Shown here: positions 37,143 through 49,595 of the stretch, one piece after another
How positions within the stretch are numbered: the stretch's first letter is position 1
Layout: each line of letters opens with the position of its first letter
Assembly: GCA_934045075.1 (NCBI GenBank)
Contig: OW203727.1
Location: 13,183,501 to 13,247,500, forward strand
Reading direction: 5' to 3'
Source of the DNA: Yponomeuta sedellus
Lineage: Eukaryota; Arthropoda; Insecta; Lepidoptera; Yponomeutidae
DNA length: 64,000 nt
Program-made: the position numbers and the translations under genes
Notes under the pieces: model-generated
What the model was told of the DNA's origin: nothing
The model's database searches: none
Seen by the model: only the letters and a program-made list of their open reading frames with translations

Positions 37143-40098
37143 GATGAAAGATGTTTTTGAGCTTTTCGAAATAAACAACTGCTAAGCAGGTTCACTGATA
37201 GACAGGGTAATTTTTTTATCTAATCGCATCAACGAAATTACTGAAAATTATTCACTATTATAAAGTAAGTGACTACCACTAGGCACTCTTTTTTTAGTAC
37301 ATCGACGCCATTGTAGTTTTTTTTTTAATTGTTATGTGGGATCACAGAACAATTAGACCAACAATACCATTCCATCATTCCAAAGATCCACAGAACAAAA
37401 AACGAAGACAGAAGACCCACAGAACAGAAGACCACAGAAAAATCAGTAGACACTTTTTATGTTGCCAGATTAAGACGATTTGACACCATTTGGGCTGTCT
37501 TAGAAAGCGACGTCGCCAATGAGGATTTTACAGAGATATCCAAATACATTCTGTGAAAAAATACATCGATAAGAAATGACGAAGAAACAGAGTCTTTAGT
37601 GTACAGATTCAAAAAGCAGACGCAACAGGTGCTGACACCATACGCCTGACACGAAATAGGTTCCGATGAACCGCGCACTTGGTTGCCGCGTACTTGAAAT
37701 TGAAATTGTTTAGAATAGAAAAACACATACAAACGTTACAGTGGTCTCCACACTAGGCGTAAAACCTGTATAGTGGCGACCGAAGGAACGAAAGTCTGAT
37801 AACACTTTGACATGGGGTATGAAAATCAATATTACAATGGATCAATGAAATTTACAGTACCATAACTTTTTAAATTAAAACTATGAAATGCATAAAAATT
37901 ACTACAGAATTTAATTTTGATGGAAAATCAGGAATACCAACTTAGCCATATATGGTCTGTCTCAGTGAATAGTTGTGTGATCGTGTCGTTATGTCGGTGC
38001 TAGTAAAATATGTTATCAACCCTTTGTAAGTCCCAACTGCTGGGGCACGGGTCCTTTCCTGCATCGCAAGAAGGTTATGTACCCAAGCTCCACCACGAGG
38101 GCCAAGTAGGAGTTGGTGGAGGATTGTACGGCAGTGGCGGGCCTTACTGTCGGAAGCCACCATAAGGCATCTAACATAAAGTATATTACAATAAAGTATA
38201 TTATATTAACATGGCTTAACGACTGCTATTACAGGACAGCCGGCACCAACGACTTACTGTGCTTTGCGACGGAAAATGCCTAGTGGTAGTCACTGAATGT
38301 TCGCCCATCCAGCACCTGACCGCGCCTGCTGTTGCTTAACCCAAGGTGCTAGTGTCGCGATAAAAATATTTTAATATCACAAAATGCAATATACACTACA
38401 AAATGCAATATAATACAATACGACTGTAACTGCTACCGAAAGTGATTTTATTCGGGTTACACACGTTGAAAAAGTTAGAAAGAAATGCTTAACGCTGTGT
38501 GTTTGGAGACCTACGCTTATAGCTTAAACCGAAGCACTTTTCATTTTAAATACTAAATGAGAACACCCGAGTGCCAAATATATTTAGTTAAGAAGTTATA
38601 ATTATTTGAAAATTAGAATTAAGACAAAAGTTATACATTGGTAAAAGTTTGGCGAATTCATGTGTGTTCATAAAGTCTTGAATTTCAATTTGTATCGGTA
38701 TAGTTAAAGTTTTCAGTTTTTATTGACTTTTTTCTCGTAGATCCTACCGTGATAGTCGCACCCAAATACTCTTTTCTTCAAACTTTTTGACAAATTTTGG
38801 CCGAATTGCGAAATCAAAATAAATCTTTTTTTGCACTATCGTGCCTTACTTGTTACTTTTCTGTGTTTATGTTCCTTTTTAGGTTAACCTTATTATGCCA
38901 CCATAAGAAAACGATAAAACGCAACGATTGACTGTAATTTTAGTTTTAGAGTTATTTTTTTATAAATTGAGATAACTTTAGCAAGCACCAAACAATTTGA
39001 TTCTCTGAATCTACCATCGATCGTCAACTTTTATCAGATTTGATGAGTGGCATCGATTTCCAAGGCATCCATACCTCTTATTAGGGGATGTTTCCATGAT
39101 TAATCTTCGCTAGAGTCGTTAAGGTTTTTTTTCCTAAGCCTCTTTTGAGTCCCACTGCGGGGCAAAGCTGTCCCCTTCCGCTGTCCAACTATCCCTATTC
39201 CCAACCACCTCGCACTATCCCGGTCAGAATGCATTTTGGTAGGTCGCCTTGCTATCTTTTCTTGGTCTGCAGCAACGTCCATTTTGTGGGAACGAGTCGG
39301 TCGCAATTTTGGCCCACCAATATTTTTCTATTTTATCTGTGCTTATACTGGTTTAACCTGGCGGTCGCAATAATAACATCTGCAAATTTAGTTTTCATAT
39401 TATGATTATGAATTATGATTATGATATTATGAAAAACATTATTGGCATATAAATTATTAAAGGTGTACAGACCCCCATACCAGGCGATGCCTTTCCCGTG
39501 AGGGATTGGTGGAGGTGGTGGGAGTTTGGTTTAACAATTCAAAAAAGTGACATTGAGGCGATTTTGGGTACCTATATCGCTTAAAATTAGGCAATGTTGG
39601 TACCTTCGAAGAATTAAGCGAGTTTTTTTTATTTTTGGCGATATTGGGCCGCCAGCATCTGACAACATTGTGTGTGTACCTCCGGCGGCCGACAAATTGT
39701 CAGGCACTCCCTTTTTTAGGTTTTTCACGTAAAATAAAGAAAAGGAACATTTTGAGGACACGTTATTGCATGTTCGGTGCCAGAATATGAATTGAGCTTC
39801 AATGCAGTGAGATACAAACCACAGGTACGCTTGAAACAACTACTTTCCTACAATCCTGCTGATGCATCAACATTGTCCTTGCTTTGTAGGTACCTACTCA
39901 TTACTCACATCCTTCCTAAAAGCCCAAGATAGGTAGACGATAGAACGCATTAGCGTCATACAATCTAAAATCCCGACCAATTCAACGTAGTTTTAGTATT
40001 AACTTTTAGCACAGTCCTTAAAGGTGATCAACCAAAAACTCAAAATCTTGATTTATTTGGACTGACCAAATTAATTAAGTTTTTATATTTTCAGAGAA
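37143..40098. other. CDC5L-HEM divergent intergenic region
   Basis: About 3 kb between the CDC5L start (minus) and the HEM start (plus). It contains a 5S-SINE (38008-38352), a dispersed repeat near 39120-39320 (CCCACTGCGGGGCAAAGC) and AT-rich sequence. A CGCCATTGT motif at 37306-37314 resembles a YY1/Pho site near the CDC5L start. A 5' UTR exon of HEM should lie here, because a splice acceptor directly precedes its ATG, but it could not be placed. Confidence 0.5.
38008..38352 (-). mobile_element. 5S-derived SINE with an internal AT insertion
   Basis: The 3' end GTTATCAACCCTTTG and body (CCTGCATCGCAAGAAGG, GGCAGTGGCGGGCCTTACTG) run to the 5S-like head near 38300-38345. About 35 bp containing a doubled ATAAAGTATATTA interrupt the body near 38175-38210. 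Confidence 0.7.
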
Positions 40099-43000
40099 AT
40101 GTCTACTTTATCGAGGTCAATCCATATCAGCCAGCAGAAGCTGGCTGAAAAACTCATCATTCTAAATGACAGAGGGATTGGTATGCTGACACGTATCTAC
40201 AACATAAAGAAGGCCTGTGGAGATACCAAGTCAAAACCAGCCTTCCTCTCGGACAAGACTCTGGAATCGTCTATCAAGCATATTGTGAGAAGGTTCCCCA
40301 ATATTGATGTCAAAGGACTTCAAGCAATAACTAACATCAGAAATGAGATTATAAAATCACTTTCTCTATACTATTACACATTTGTAGACCTGCTGGACTT
40401 CAAAGACAATGTCTGTGAGTTGCTGAACATCATGAATACCTGCCAGATCTCTCTAGACCTGACACTCAACTTTGAGCTGACTAAAAACTATCTGGATTTA
40501 GTTACAACTTATGTAGCTCTAATGATCCTTCTCTCACGTGTGGAAGACAGAAAAGCTGTACTTGGCCTGTTCAATGCTGCCCATGAAATGGTTCACAACC
40601 AAATAGACCCAAGCTTCCCACGTCTTGGACAATTGATTGTGGACTATGATGCACCACTGAAGAAGTTATCAGAAGAGTTCATGCCACATCAAACAGTGCT
40701 GTCAAGTGCTCTTAACTCACTATGGCATGTGTATCCAGGGCGAAATTTGGCAGCTGAACACTGGAGATCAGAGCAAAAACTGAGTTTGGTTAGCAACCCA
40801 CAACAGCTTCTAAAACCATCAGAAACTAACATCATGTCTTCTGAGTATATTTCTTTGGAGTGTCTAGAAAGATGGGTAATTTTTGGCTTTTCCATTTGCC
40901 ATCAAATGCTACAGCAAGACCATGCCAATAAGATGTGGGTCAGTGCTTTGGAGTCTGGCTGGGTAGTGGCTCTATTCAGAGATGAGGTGATCTACATCCA
41001 CTCCTACATACAAGGCTTCTTTGATGGAATAAAAGGATATGGAAAGAGAATATCTGAAGTAAAAGACTGCTACCATCATGCTGTTCAAAAAGCAGGATAC
41101 AAACATAGGGAGAGGAGGAAGTTTTTGAGAACTGCATTGAAAGAACTTGGGCTTATTTTAACAGATCAGCCTGGATTGTTAGGGCCTAAAGCTCTCCTGA
41201 TTTTTATTGGGCTCTGTTATTCAAGAGATGAAGTGTTCTGGCTACTTCGCCATAATGACAACCCACCACAGAAAGTGAAAGGAAAATCTACTGAAGACCT
41301 TGTTGATAGACAGCTCCCAGAATTGCTTTTCCATATGGAAGAATTGCGTGCTTTAGTTCGCAAGTATAGCCAAGTGATGCAAAGATACTATGTCCAGTAC
41401 CTGTCTGGGTTTGATGCAGTTGCTCTGAACTTGATGATACAGAACTTGCAAGTGTGTCCAGATGATGAAAGCATTATCTTGTCTTCCCTCTGTAACACTG
41501 CCGCCAACCTCAGTGTGAAACAAGTAGAAGACAATGAGTTATTTGATTTCAGAGCATTCCGCTTGGATTGGTTCCGATTACAAATTTACACTTCATTTGC
41601 CAAAAGCCCACTGTCTCTTGTGGATCACAGAGAACTGGCTCAATTTATCGACAAAATGGTCTTTCACACTAAAATGGTTGACAACCTTGATGAAATTATG
41701 GTGGAAACTTCGGATCTCTCACTGTTTTGCTTCTATAGTAAAATTTTTGAAAGTCAATTCCATATGTGCCTAGAGTTCCCAGCGCAGAATCGTTACATCA
41801 TAGCATTCCCTCAGATTTGCAGTCATTTCCAAAACTGCACACATGAATTGTGTCCTGAGGAAAGACACCACATAAGAGAGAGAAGTCTGTCTGTTGTCAA
41901 CATATACCTGGATGAAATGGCCAAAGAGGCCAAGAATATCATCACAACAATCTGTGATGAACAATGCACCATGAGTGACAAGTTGCTGCCAAAGCATTGT
42001 GCGCAAACCATCGCCCACTTAGCTAACAGAAAGAAGAAGGACAAAAATAAGAAGAACAACACCGAAATTGTCAAACCTGGAGCTGAGAGTTACAGAAAGA
42101 CCAGAGAAGAGCTGACCACCATGGATAAACTACACATGGCTCTAACAGAACTGTGCTCTGCCATCAATTACTGTACTACTGTCAATGTATGGGAGTACAC
42201 TTTCGCCCCGAGAGAATACCTACACCAGCATTTGGAGACCCGATTTTCTAAAGCTCTAGTTGGGATGGTCATGTTCAACCAAGACACAAGCGAAATTGCC
42301 AAACCTTCAGAGCTCCTTGTCAGTGTAAGGGCTTACATGAATGTCTTGCAGACAGTCGAGAATTATGTCCACATAGATATTACAAGGGTATTCAACAATT
42401 GCCTCTTGCAACAAACACAAAACATGGACAGCCATGGAGAGAAGACCATTGCTTCACTCTACACACAGTGGTATTCTGAAATCTTACTAAGAAGAGTCAG
42501 TGCTGGGAATATTTGCTTTTCCATGAACCAAAAGGCTTTCGTAAGCTTGACACCAGAAGCCGCCATACCCTTCAACTCAGAAGAATACTCTGACATCAAT
42601 GAGTTGAGGGCACTTGCCGAGTTAATTGGACCTTATGGCATGAAACTATTGAGTGAAACGCTGATGTGGCACATTGCGAGCCAAGTCCAGGAACTGAAGA
42701 AACTCGTGGTACAAAATAAAGAAGTTCTGCAGATGTTGAGAACCAACTTTGATAAGCCAGAAATAATGCGCGAACAATTCAAACGATTGCAGCACGTCGA
42801 CAACGTTTTGCAAAGAATGACAATAATTGGCGTAATCCTGAGCTTCCGGCAGGTAGCCCAGGAGTCGTTGCTCGATGTTTTGGAGCGCCGCATTCCGTTC
42901 TTGATCAGTTCCATAAAAGACTTCCAGCAGCAGTTGCCAAGTGGAGATCCCATGAGGGTTATTTCGGAGATGTGTTCGGCGGCTGGTCTGTCGTGTAAAG

Positions 43001-43476
43001 TCGACCCTACCCTGGCGTCAGCTTTACGACAGCACAAAGCTGAGCTTGAGGAAGAAGAACACTTGGTTGTCTGCCTGATGATGGTATTCGTAGCTGTATC
43101 CATCCCCAAGTTAGCTCGAAGCGAGAGTTCTTTCTACCGCGCTTCTTTGGAAGGGCATGCCAACAATATTCACTGCATGGCAGTGGCGATCAACCACATC
43201 TTTGGCGCTTTATTTACGATTTGCGGTCAAGGTGATATTGAAGACAGAATGAAGGAGTTTTTGGCTCTCGCTTCATCCTCTTTGCTACGACTAGGCCAGG
43301 AGACCGACAAAGAGGCAACAAAGAACCGAGAGTCGGTTTACCTACTGCTAGATCTTATCGTACAGGAGTCTCCATTCTTGACAATGGATTTACTTGAATC
43401 TTGTTTCCCATATGTTTTGATAAGAAATGCTTATCATGAAGTTTATAAGCAGGAACAGTTACTTTTGCATTCCTAA
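40099..43476 (+). CDS. Hem: HEM / NCKAP1, WAVE regulatory complex subunit, intronless CDS
   Basis: A single 1125-codon frame. The opening matches NCKAP1/Hem ([24 protein letters not shown] start, then [14 protein letters not shown] and [12 protein letters not shown]), and homology runs to the end ([27 protein letters not shown]). The length equals the family (human 1128 aa). NCKAP1 forms the elongated dimer with SRA1/CYFIP that holds WAVE inactive until Rac binds, and so controls Arp2/3 actin branching at the plasma membrane. The start is set by this N-terminal match. The sequence TATTTTCAG ends 4 bp before the ATG, so an intron in the 5' UTR is likely. The lack of introns in 3.4 kb contrasts with every neighbour. 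Confidence 0.97.
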   Translation: MSTLSRSIHISQQKLAEKLIILNDRGIGMLTRIYNIKKACGDTKSKPAFLSDKTLESSIKHIVRRFPNIDVKGLQAITNIRNEIIKSLSLYYYTFVDLLDFKDNVCELLNIMNTCQISLDLTLNFELTKNYLDLVTTYVALMILLSRVEDRKAVLGLFNAAHEMVHNQIDPSFPRLGQLIVDYDAPLKKLSEEFMPHQTVLSSALNSLWHVYPGRNLAAEHWRSEQKLSLVSNPQQLLKPSETNIMSSEYISLECLERWVIFGFSICHQMLQQDHANKMWVSALESGWVVALFRDEVIYIHSYIQGFFDGIKGYGKRISEVKDCYHHAVQKAGYKHRERRKFLRTALKELGLILTDQPGLLGPKALLIFIGLCYSRDEVFWLLRHNDNPPQKVKGKSTEDLVDRQLPELLFHMEELRALVRKYSQVMQRYYVQYLSGFDAVALNLMIQNLQVCPDDESIILSSLCNTAANLSVKQVEDNELFDFRAFRLDWFRLQIYTSFAKSPLSLVDHRELAQFIDKMVFHTKMVDNLDEIMVETSDLSLFCFYSKIFESQFHMCLEFPAQNRYIIAFPQICSHFQNCTHELCPEERHHIRERSLSVVNIYLDEMAKEAKNIITTICDEQCTMSDKLLPKHCAQTIAHLANRKKKDKNKKNNTEIVKPGAESYRKTREELTTMDKLHMALTELCSAINYCTTVNVWEYTFAPREYLHQHLETRFSKALVGMVMFNQDTSEIAKPSELLVSVRAYMNVLQTVENYVHIDITRVFNNCLLQQTQNMDSHGEKTIASLYTQWYSEILLRRVSAGNICFSMNQKAFVSLTPEAAIPFNSEEYSDINELRALAELIGPYGMKLLSETLMWHIASQVQELKKLVVQNKEVLQMLRTNFDKPEIMREQFKRLQHVDNVLQRMTIIGVILSFRQVAQESLLDVLERRIPFLISSIKDFQQQLPSGDPMRVISEMCSAAGLSCKVDPTLASALRQHKAELEEEEHLVVCLMMVFVAVSIPKLARSESSFYRASLEGHANNIHCMAVAINHIFGALFTICGQGDIEDRMKEFLALASSSLLRLGQETDKEATKNRESVYLLLDLIVQESPFLTMDLLESCFPYVLIRNAYHEVYKQEQLLLHS

Positions 43477-44526
43477 AATAAATTTTATACTTCTGTTAAA
43501 TTTGGAACATCTGCCTGTGCCTTTGAGTATAAATACGTACTTTATACTCTAAGGCCTGTGCTGCCTTGCCTGCCAGTCTTGAGCTGCGTGTGGTGAATGA
43601 TCAATATGAAATAACTTTCGAACTAAACCTTTAGGATGCACTACACATTAATAACTTAACTCCGACAAAAAATATTGTAGGTATGTGGATGCGGAGTTAA
43701 GTTGATAATGAAATAATTCTACATTTATTAGAACAGTCTGACAAAATAAGTTTAAAGTATTGACGAGTTTTGATATTTATCCTTTTCCATATTCCTAGCT
43801 TTAGTGGTATTTTTTATATTGATAACACCCTCATACACGAATAATCTTATAATCTGTCATTTTTTTTGTACGCACTTAGTCCAACTGACTGGGGTAGTGT
43901 ACTAGAAATAGGAGGTTAGCACTCGTATCTTTAATTGTAATTTACACGGCATACCTACCTATCAATAAGGGTTAAATTAAAATTAAGAGTTGTGAAGATT
44001 ATGTCATGAATGTAATTATGGAATTTTGATAAAGCTTATATAGATTTTATTTGGTACTGTAAACGTTAGTTTTGAAGAATGTGAAGAGAATGTGTATGTG
44101 CAAGAGAATATTTCACATTTTCCATGCCTACGAACGATTCTATTATTCTAAGGAATTGATTATTATTTCTTTGTAATTATATATTAACTATAGGTAATTA
44201 GTTGTATAATTGCCTAATTATGGCTTTAATGGTATTGTTAACTGTCTCTAACTAAAATAAATGCAAGATTAGGTAATTAGTTTTCGTAAGTTGCATGTAA
44301 CCTGCATCTAACTCAAAGCAGATTTAAGTATAAACTTTTATATTAGACTCCAATATCTGTTCTCCAATGCTGTAAAATTATAATAGGTGCATAACGCATT
44401 TTTTTTATAAATTGTCAAGCAATATTAATATCGCTATGTACATAAGTAAACACTATTTGAATACTTACATATTATGGAAATAAAACATTACTATAACAAA
44501 TTAACCGCCTATTTATACTTACTACC
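43477..44526 (+). other. HEM 3' UTR and downstream flank
   Basis: About 1 kb of AT-rich sequence. An AATAAA lies immediately after the stop (43477-43482), but a more usual end is AATAAA at 44479-44484, about 40 bp before the Ty3 element. A 12-bp-arm stem (AACTTAACTCCG / CGGAGTTAAGTT) lies at about 43654-43702. Confidence 0.5.
44479..44484 (+). terminator. Candidate HEM polyadenylation signal
   Basis: AATAAA in GGAAATAAAACATTAC about 1 kb after the HEM stop. Earlier AATAAA copies exist, so the site used is uncertain. Confidence 0.4.
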
Positions 44527-44742
44527 TGTGAGGAGGGATACTATTTCTCCTCAACAATGAAATGATAAGAAGGTTTTTAGGATTCAGCAGGAATATAATT
44601 TGGTGCGCCAGAAAATTCGTGACAGCAAAAACGAGTTACTTGACGTGACTGTTTGTATGACACTTGTGTCGCGCGGCGGCGAGAGTATTCCGCTGGCCAG
44701 CACGCGTGAGGCGCGCGAAAGCTCCATGTAGGAAGCACTACA
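44527..44742 (-). repeat. 3' LTR of the Ty3 element
   Basis: 216 bp, preceded in element sense by a purine tract at 44743-44756. Confidence 0.9.
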
Positions 44743-44761
44743 TCACCCCCCTTGGAGAGGA

Positions 44762-47700
44762 TTAATCTGGGGAGAAGTCTTTGAACCGGACTCTTCGGCC
44801 TGACCGCGTTGTATAGTCCCGGCACGGGATGGACGCAGTAGGTGCATTCTGTCCATTCGACGGCGCTGCAGGTGCTTTGTTTCCTCCTGTGGGTGAGATG
44901 GAGATGTAAGTAGACGGGTCTTCCTCGGCAAGCATGTAAGCTGGCTTGACACGATCCATGGAAACGGTCACTGGTCCTCGCGATGAGTCGACAGTGACTG
45001 TTTTGCTCGTCCTCCTTAGCACCTTAAGCGGTCCTGTGTACGGCGCGTAATGCATCTTTGCGTAAGAAAACGTGCGTGCAACTCTCGAGGTCTTTATGTA
45101 CAAACCAAGACTTGTCGCCGTGCTTTGATGCTGGAGTTGGTTTTAATTTTGCAATGTGTTGCCGTAGAGTACCAACGAAATCTTGTGTCTGTGGAGGAGG
45201 AGTAGTTGAAGTTGTTTGTAGGAACTCTCCAGGAACCTTCAGTGGCTCTCCATAAACAAGTTCCGCAGCAGAGCTTTTTAGGTCCTCTTTCCATGCTTTC
45301 CGGACGCCAAGCAGAATGATGGGGAGAACTTCCGTCCATCGAGTGTTATCGTGAGCCATGATCGCTGCTTTCAGGGTTCAGTGTAGGCGTTCAACCATGC
45401 CATTTGCTTGCGGGTGGTATGCAGTAGTGTGCTGCAGTTTAATACCACACAACTTTGCCAGTGCCTTGAACAGGTGAGATTCGAACTGCCTGCCCTGGTC
45501 GGTAGTCACTATCTGAGGACATCCGAACCTTGCTATCCAGGTCTCGTAGAAGGCTTTGGCTACAGTTTCGGCAGTCATGTCGTAAAGCGGTGTAACCTCA
45601 GGCCATCTGGTAAACCTGTCAACGGCTGTTAAACAGTATCTGTAGTTCTCTGACGGTGGTAGTGGTCCTACTAAGTCAATGTGAATGTGTGAAAATCGCA
45701 CTCCGGGAGACTCAAAAACTCCAAGTGGTGTCGCTGTATGTCGCTGCACCTTGGCGCGTTGGCATGCAAGGCAGGTTTGGACCCAAGTACGACAATCCTT
45801 GCGTAACGAAGGCCATACAAACCGTTGAGACACCATCTTTGTTGTAGATCTGGTGCCTGCGTGACTCATGCCATGAATTGAGTTGAAGACTTGGCGACGT
45901 AACTGAGTTGTGATGAAAGGTCGAGGTCTGGCTTGCGAAACATCACAGAACAAAGATACGTCTGTGCCCGGTACTGGTACTTTCTGTAGTTGTAATGAAG
46001 ACCCGCCCGATAGCAACGATTGTAGTTCCGCATCATCTTCCTGTGCGCGGGAGATAGTTAGGTAGTCGGGGGTTGCTGTGATGGATTCGATTCTACTGAG
46101 AGCATCGGCAGTCAGGTTATCTTTGCCTGAAATATGCCTAATGTCTGTGGTATATTGTCCGATGAGATCCAGATAGGTGAATTGTCGAGGTGAGCAGCTT
46201 CGGTATTTCTGGTTAAATGCGAATGTAATGGGTTTATGATCCGTAAAAATAATGAAATGACGTCCCTCTACCATGTGCTTGAAGTGCCTGACAGCTTGAT
46301 AGATGGCCAACAACTCTCTGTCGTAGGCGCTGTACTGTGTCTGGGGTTTGGTCAATTTCTTGGAGAAAAACGCTAGTGGTTGCCAGTTGTGGTCGACTTT
46401 TTGTTGGAGGACTGCGCCTATAGCGGTGTTGGAAGCGTCAGTAACAAGGGCGAGGGGCGCATTGAGAACAGGGTGGACAAGGAGAGTAAATCTTGACAGA
46501 CTCGACTTGCACATTTCAAACGCCTGTAGTTGATCTGGTGTCCAAGTCAGGGAGTGATTGCCCTTGACATATGGGCCAGCCAGCATATCGTGCAGTGGCG
46601 CCTGTTCTTCAGCTACATTTGGCATAAATCGTCGGTAATAGTTCAACATGCCGAGGAATCTTCGCAAACCTTTCGCAGTGTTGGGCGGAGAGTACTGCTT
46701 GATAGCCGATATTTTATCATCCAGTGGTTGAGTGCCTTCAGCGGAAATTTTGTAGCCAAGGAAAGTTATTTCGCTTTCTCCGAAGCAACATTTTGATACG
46801 TTCAGGAGCATTCCATACTCACTGAGTCGCTGAAAAACCTTCTCGACGTGTGTGAGGTGCTCTTCATGGTTTCTCGAGTATACCTATTAGTATGTCGTCA
46901 ATGTACGAGTAACAAAAATCCAAGCCTCGGAGCACTTCGTCAAGAAATCTTTGGAACGATTGTGCGGCGTTTCTCAGTCCAAATGACATGAAAGGAAATT
47001 CAAATAGTCCAAATGGTGTGGTTATTGCGGTTTTTGGAATATCGTCAGGACAAACGGGAATTTGATTGTATGCCTTTACAAGGTCTAATTTCGTAAATAC
47101 TGTGCTTCCAGCTAGCCTCTGTGAAAAATCTTCGATATGACGTATCGGGTATCGATCCGGGACAGTGCGGTTGTTGAGAGCTCTGTAGTCTCCGCAGGGT
47201 CTCCAGCCGTCACCTTTCGGTGCTAAGTGGAGTGCGGAAGCCCACGGTGAATGTGAGCGGCGCGCCGTTCCAACCTGGACCATCTCCTCGAACTGGGCCT
47301 TGGCCACCTTCAGTCGATCTGGGGCGAGGCGTCTGGGTCTAGAGAAAACTGGAGGGCCAGGTGTGGTGCGGATGTAGTGAACTGTCGTGTGTTTCACCTG
47401 CCTGTCAATGCCAGAGGGTTTCGCAAGTTCCTGGTATTGGGCCAAAAGCTGGTGATATTTGCTCAATCCCGAGACGGCCTTCACGCTGGGTGTGTTGCAC
47501 AGCTTGAGTGTGCCTGCCGCGGTAAGCGTAGTGACGCTGTCTAGGAGACGATGGTTTTGGCAGTCCACTAGTAAACCGAAATGGGATAAGAAATCTGCGC
47601 CGATTATTGGTCTGTCTACGTCGGCCACGACAAAGTTCCAAGTAAAATCTCTGCGCAGGCCTAGGTTAAGGTACATCTTCATTATGCCGTATGTTTTGAT

Positions 47701-47880
47701 TGGCGTGCCATTGGCTGCTGACATATTGTATTCGGTTGTTGGTTTTCTAGGCTCTTGCGGGAATTTAGGCGGTGGTAGGACACAAAGGTCTGATCCGGTG
47801 TCGACTAAAAACTCTATCTTGCTTCTTGGATCCAATATAAAAAGGCGGCTGGATTTAGAACGACAGTCGTCTGCCACCAT
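44762..47880 (-). pseudogene. pol: Damaged pol of the Ty3 element
   Basis: Protease ([14 protein letters not shown]) begins the frame. Reverse transcriptase follows ([34 protein letters not shown]), then RNase H ([16 protein letters not shown]), the integrase zinc motif ([10 protein letters not shown] ... CLACQ) and the catalytic D-D-E region ([25 protein letters not shown]). Three breaks: a 4-nt frameshift just after YIDD (about 46878-46895), an in-frame TGA at 45378-45380 in integrase, and a second frameshift near 45045-45060 in the integrase C-terminus. The copy cannot make a full polyprotein. Confidence 0.88.
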
Positions 47881-48272
47881 TACTGACTGTCCGGTTTGTT
47901 TTCCGCATTAGTAGTCGTATTAAATTTGCATGGGGAGATACATTTTCTCGCTCTGTCGCCAAACGTCGAGTGGTACCAACAAACTCCTGGGGACCGACTG
48001 CGGGATCGCTGGCGCCTCCTGGATACGGACCTGTGCCGGCCTTGCGAGTTTCGTTCACTTGAGTTCCGATTCATACTCAGTTGCGCTATTTCTTGGGTGA
48101 TTTTCGCCGACATTATTTGTTGCAGTTTCGTGAACATGTCTTCAAGGCTTGTGATTGTCACGCCCGCAATGCTCCTGCTGCATGATGGGGATGCCTCTGG
48201 AGAGGGAACTGCGTCTTTGAAGGCAGAGTCGCCGGCATCCATCGGAGGCGGTGATTTGTTACCGCTTGCCAT
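47880..48272 (-). CDS. gag: Short gag of the Ty3 element, apparently lacking capsid
   Basis: 130 codons from [12 protein letters not shown], 29 bp inside the 5' LTR, to a stop that overlaps the pol ATG as TAATG. It has an amphipathic stretch ([20 protein letters not shown]), an Arg-Ser-rich stretch, and [18 protein letters not shown], the C-H-C-C type motif known from CsRn1/Kabuki Gag. The capsid domain that normally occupies most of Gag (about 200 residues) is not seen. The coding sequence is open, so this reads as a clean internal loss. Confidence 0.75.
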   Translation of the reverse strand: MASGNKSPPPMDAGDSAFKDAVPSPEASPSCSRSIAGVTITSLEDMFTKLQQIMSAKITQEIAQLSMNRNSSERNSQGRHRSVSRRRQRSRSRSPGVCWYHSTFGDRARKCISPCKFNTTTNAENKPDSQ

Positions 48273-48301
48273 CCTGTTTTTGTTCGTCTGAGGGTCACCA
48301 A

Positions 48302-48517
48302 TGTGAGGAGGGATACTATTTCTCCTCAACAATGAAATGATAAGAAGGTTTTTAGGATTCAGCAGGAATATAATTTGGTGCGCCAGAAAATTCGTGACAG
48401 CAAAAACGAGTTACTTGACGTGACTGTTTGTATGACACTTGTGTCGCGCGGCGGCGAGAGTATTCCGCTGGCCAGCACGCGTGAGGCGCGCGAAAGCTCC
48501 ATGTAGGAAGCACTACA
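48302..48517 (-). repeat. 5' LTR of the Ty3 element
   Basis: 216 bp, TG...CA ends in element sense. No difference from the 3' LTR was seen on reading the two side by side. Confidence 0.9.
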
Positions 48518-48527
48518 TACCTATTAA

Positions 48528-49591
48528 CACGCTCAACGCGAAGCATTATATACCTCCTTTGCCGTTTGCACTCGGTGCGGAGGTGAAAAAACAGGTCTCT
48601 CTTTCTTGCAACTGGAGTTTTTATCACTTTTTTTTGTAAACAAAAGAGACCATCTAACTAGGCCTTTTAACTATATCCCTAAGTACCTATTAAGACCAAT
48701 CAAAAAACACGAGGCATGTAACGCCTCGGTGCGACAGAGTAGCAGAGTAGTAAAATTTTGCGTTCCGTGCAAGACGAGGCTCATTGAGCCTCGTGAGGAC
48801 CTCAATTCAATTCTGTTTTATGGACTCAGTGCACCGAGGTTAATCGATATTTTTTTTAGTGTCGTTCTGTATTCCGTAATTAACACATGTGTTTTTTTGC
48901 ATAATGGACGTGACGAAAGCAGGAATTAGAAAAAGATCTCGGCATATTCTTGAGTTGTCGTTTTCTAACTCAGATAAATCTGTCATTAATAAACACAATG
49001 ACAATCATCCAAAGTCACAGTCTCTGTACAAAAAAGTGTTGCAGCGGCTTGAAACAAATACTTCTGAACTGAGTAAAAAAAATTGAAGAAGGTTAAAGGC
49101 TATTGTGAAAAATGCGCCAAAGCTTTTTGTTTAAATTGTTTTAATGAAAAACATTGATGTACCTATTTCTAAAATAAAATGTCGATGTAATTTTTCTTTT
49201 CCATTTCCCATCACTACGTTTTTATCGATATGTATAAACATAGTGCGTCAACGAGGCGCAAACTACCTCGCATTTTGGTTACTCACAGGACAACACGAGG
49301 TTTAAAGCGCCTCGTAGTGGTTTTTTTCATTTATTTCAATCAAATTTCGTAAGATCCTTGGGCGACGGTACGTACAAAAAGCCTGTACTATTAGCTATAA
49401 GTAGGTACATGTAGTCCATTTTAAAGTTGGCATTAATTTCATAATTTTAAACGTGTTTGAAGTCACTAAGGAACACGAGGCACAATCGACCACGCGCCGC
49501 ACCGAAGTGAAAGACCCAAACGAGGCAGATTGAACCTCACGCCGCCGCACCGTACTGCAAGTAACTAAATTGATCCTCCGCATTGAGCGTG
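48528..49591 (+). mobile_element. piggyBac-like deletion derivative
   Basis: TTAA lies on both sides (48524-48527, 49592-49595). The terminal inverted repeats are CACGCTCAACGCGAAG and CACGCTCAATGCGGAG. Inside are repeated ACGAGGC/GCCTCGT subterminal motifs (near 48709, 48770, 49250, 49300, 49475, 49520) and remnants of a transposase at 48904-49157. The 1064 bp cannot encode the usual transposase of about 550 aa. The Ty3 element's duplication ends only 2 bp from the left TTAA. Confidence 0.8.
48904..49157 (+). pseudogene. piggyBac transposase remnant (N-terminus joined to Cys-rich C-terminus)
   Basis: 60 codons starting MDVTKAGIRKRSRHILEL are followed, in another frame from 49083, by LKKVKGYCEKCAKAFCLNCF and NEKH then stop. 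A terminal Cys-rich finger (C-x2-C ... C-x2-C ... H) is characteristic of piggyBac transposases. The catalytic core with its three aspartates is missing. Assignment of the N-terminal part rests on position. Confidence 0.6.
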
Positions 49592-49595
49592 TTAA

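Larger units (their letters stand above)
44527..48517 (-). mobile_element. Ty3 LTR retrotransposon, CsRn1/Kabuki-like, defective
   Basis: 3991 bp on the minus strand. The 216-bp LTRs (48302-48517 and 44527-44742) start TGTAGTGC and end CTCACA in element sense, and by eye are identical. A 4-bp duplication TACC flanks the element (44523-44526, 48518-48521). Beside the 5' LTR, TGGTGACCC matches the 3' end of tRNA-Trp, the primer reported for CsRn1-type elements. A purine tract (AAGGGGGGTGA) precedes the 3' LTR. The gag has a C-H-C-C motif and pol has PR-RT-RNaseH-IN order; there is no env. The gag is very short and pol has three breaks. Confidence 0.93.

Noticed and set aside
37329..37556. 75-codon frame in the CDC5L-HEM gap
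   Set aside because: Low complexity at the start (repeated ACAGAAC/GAAGACC), no homology recognised, no splice context.
42633..43109. 158-codon frame antisense to HEM
   Set aside because: Shadow of a strongly conserved coding strand.
44743..48301. Endogenous retrovirus with env
   Set aside because: No envelope frame between integrase and the 3' LTR; the domain order and C-H-C-C gag fit a Ty3 retrotransposon.
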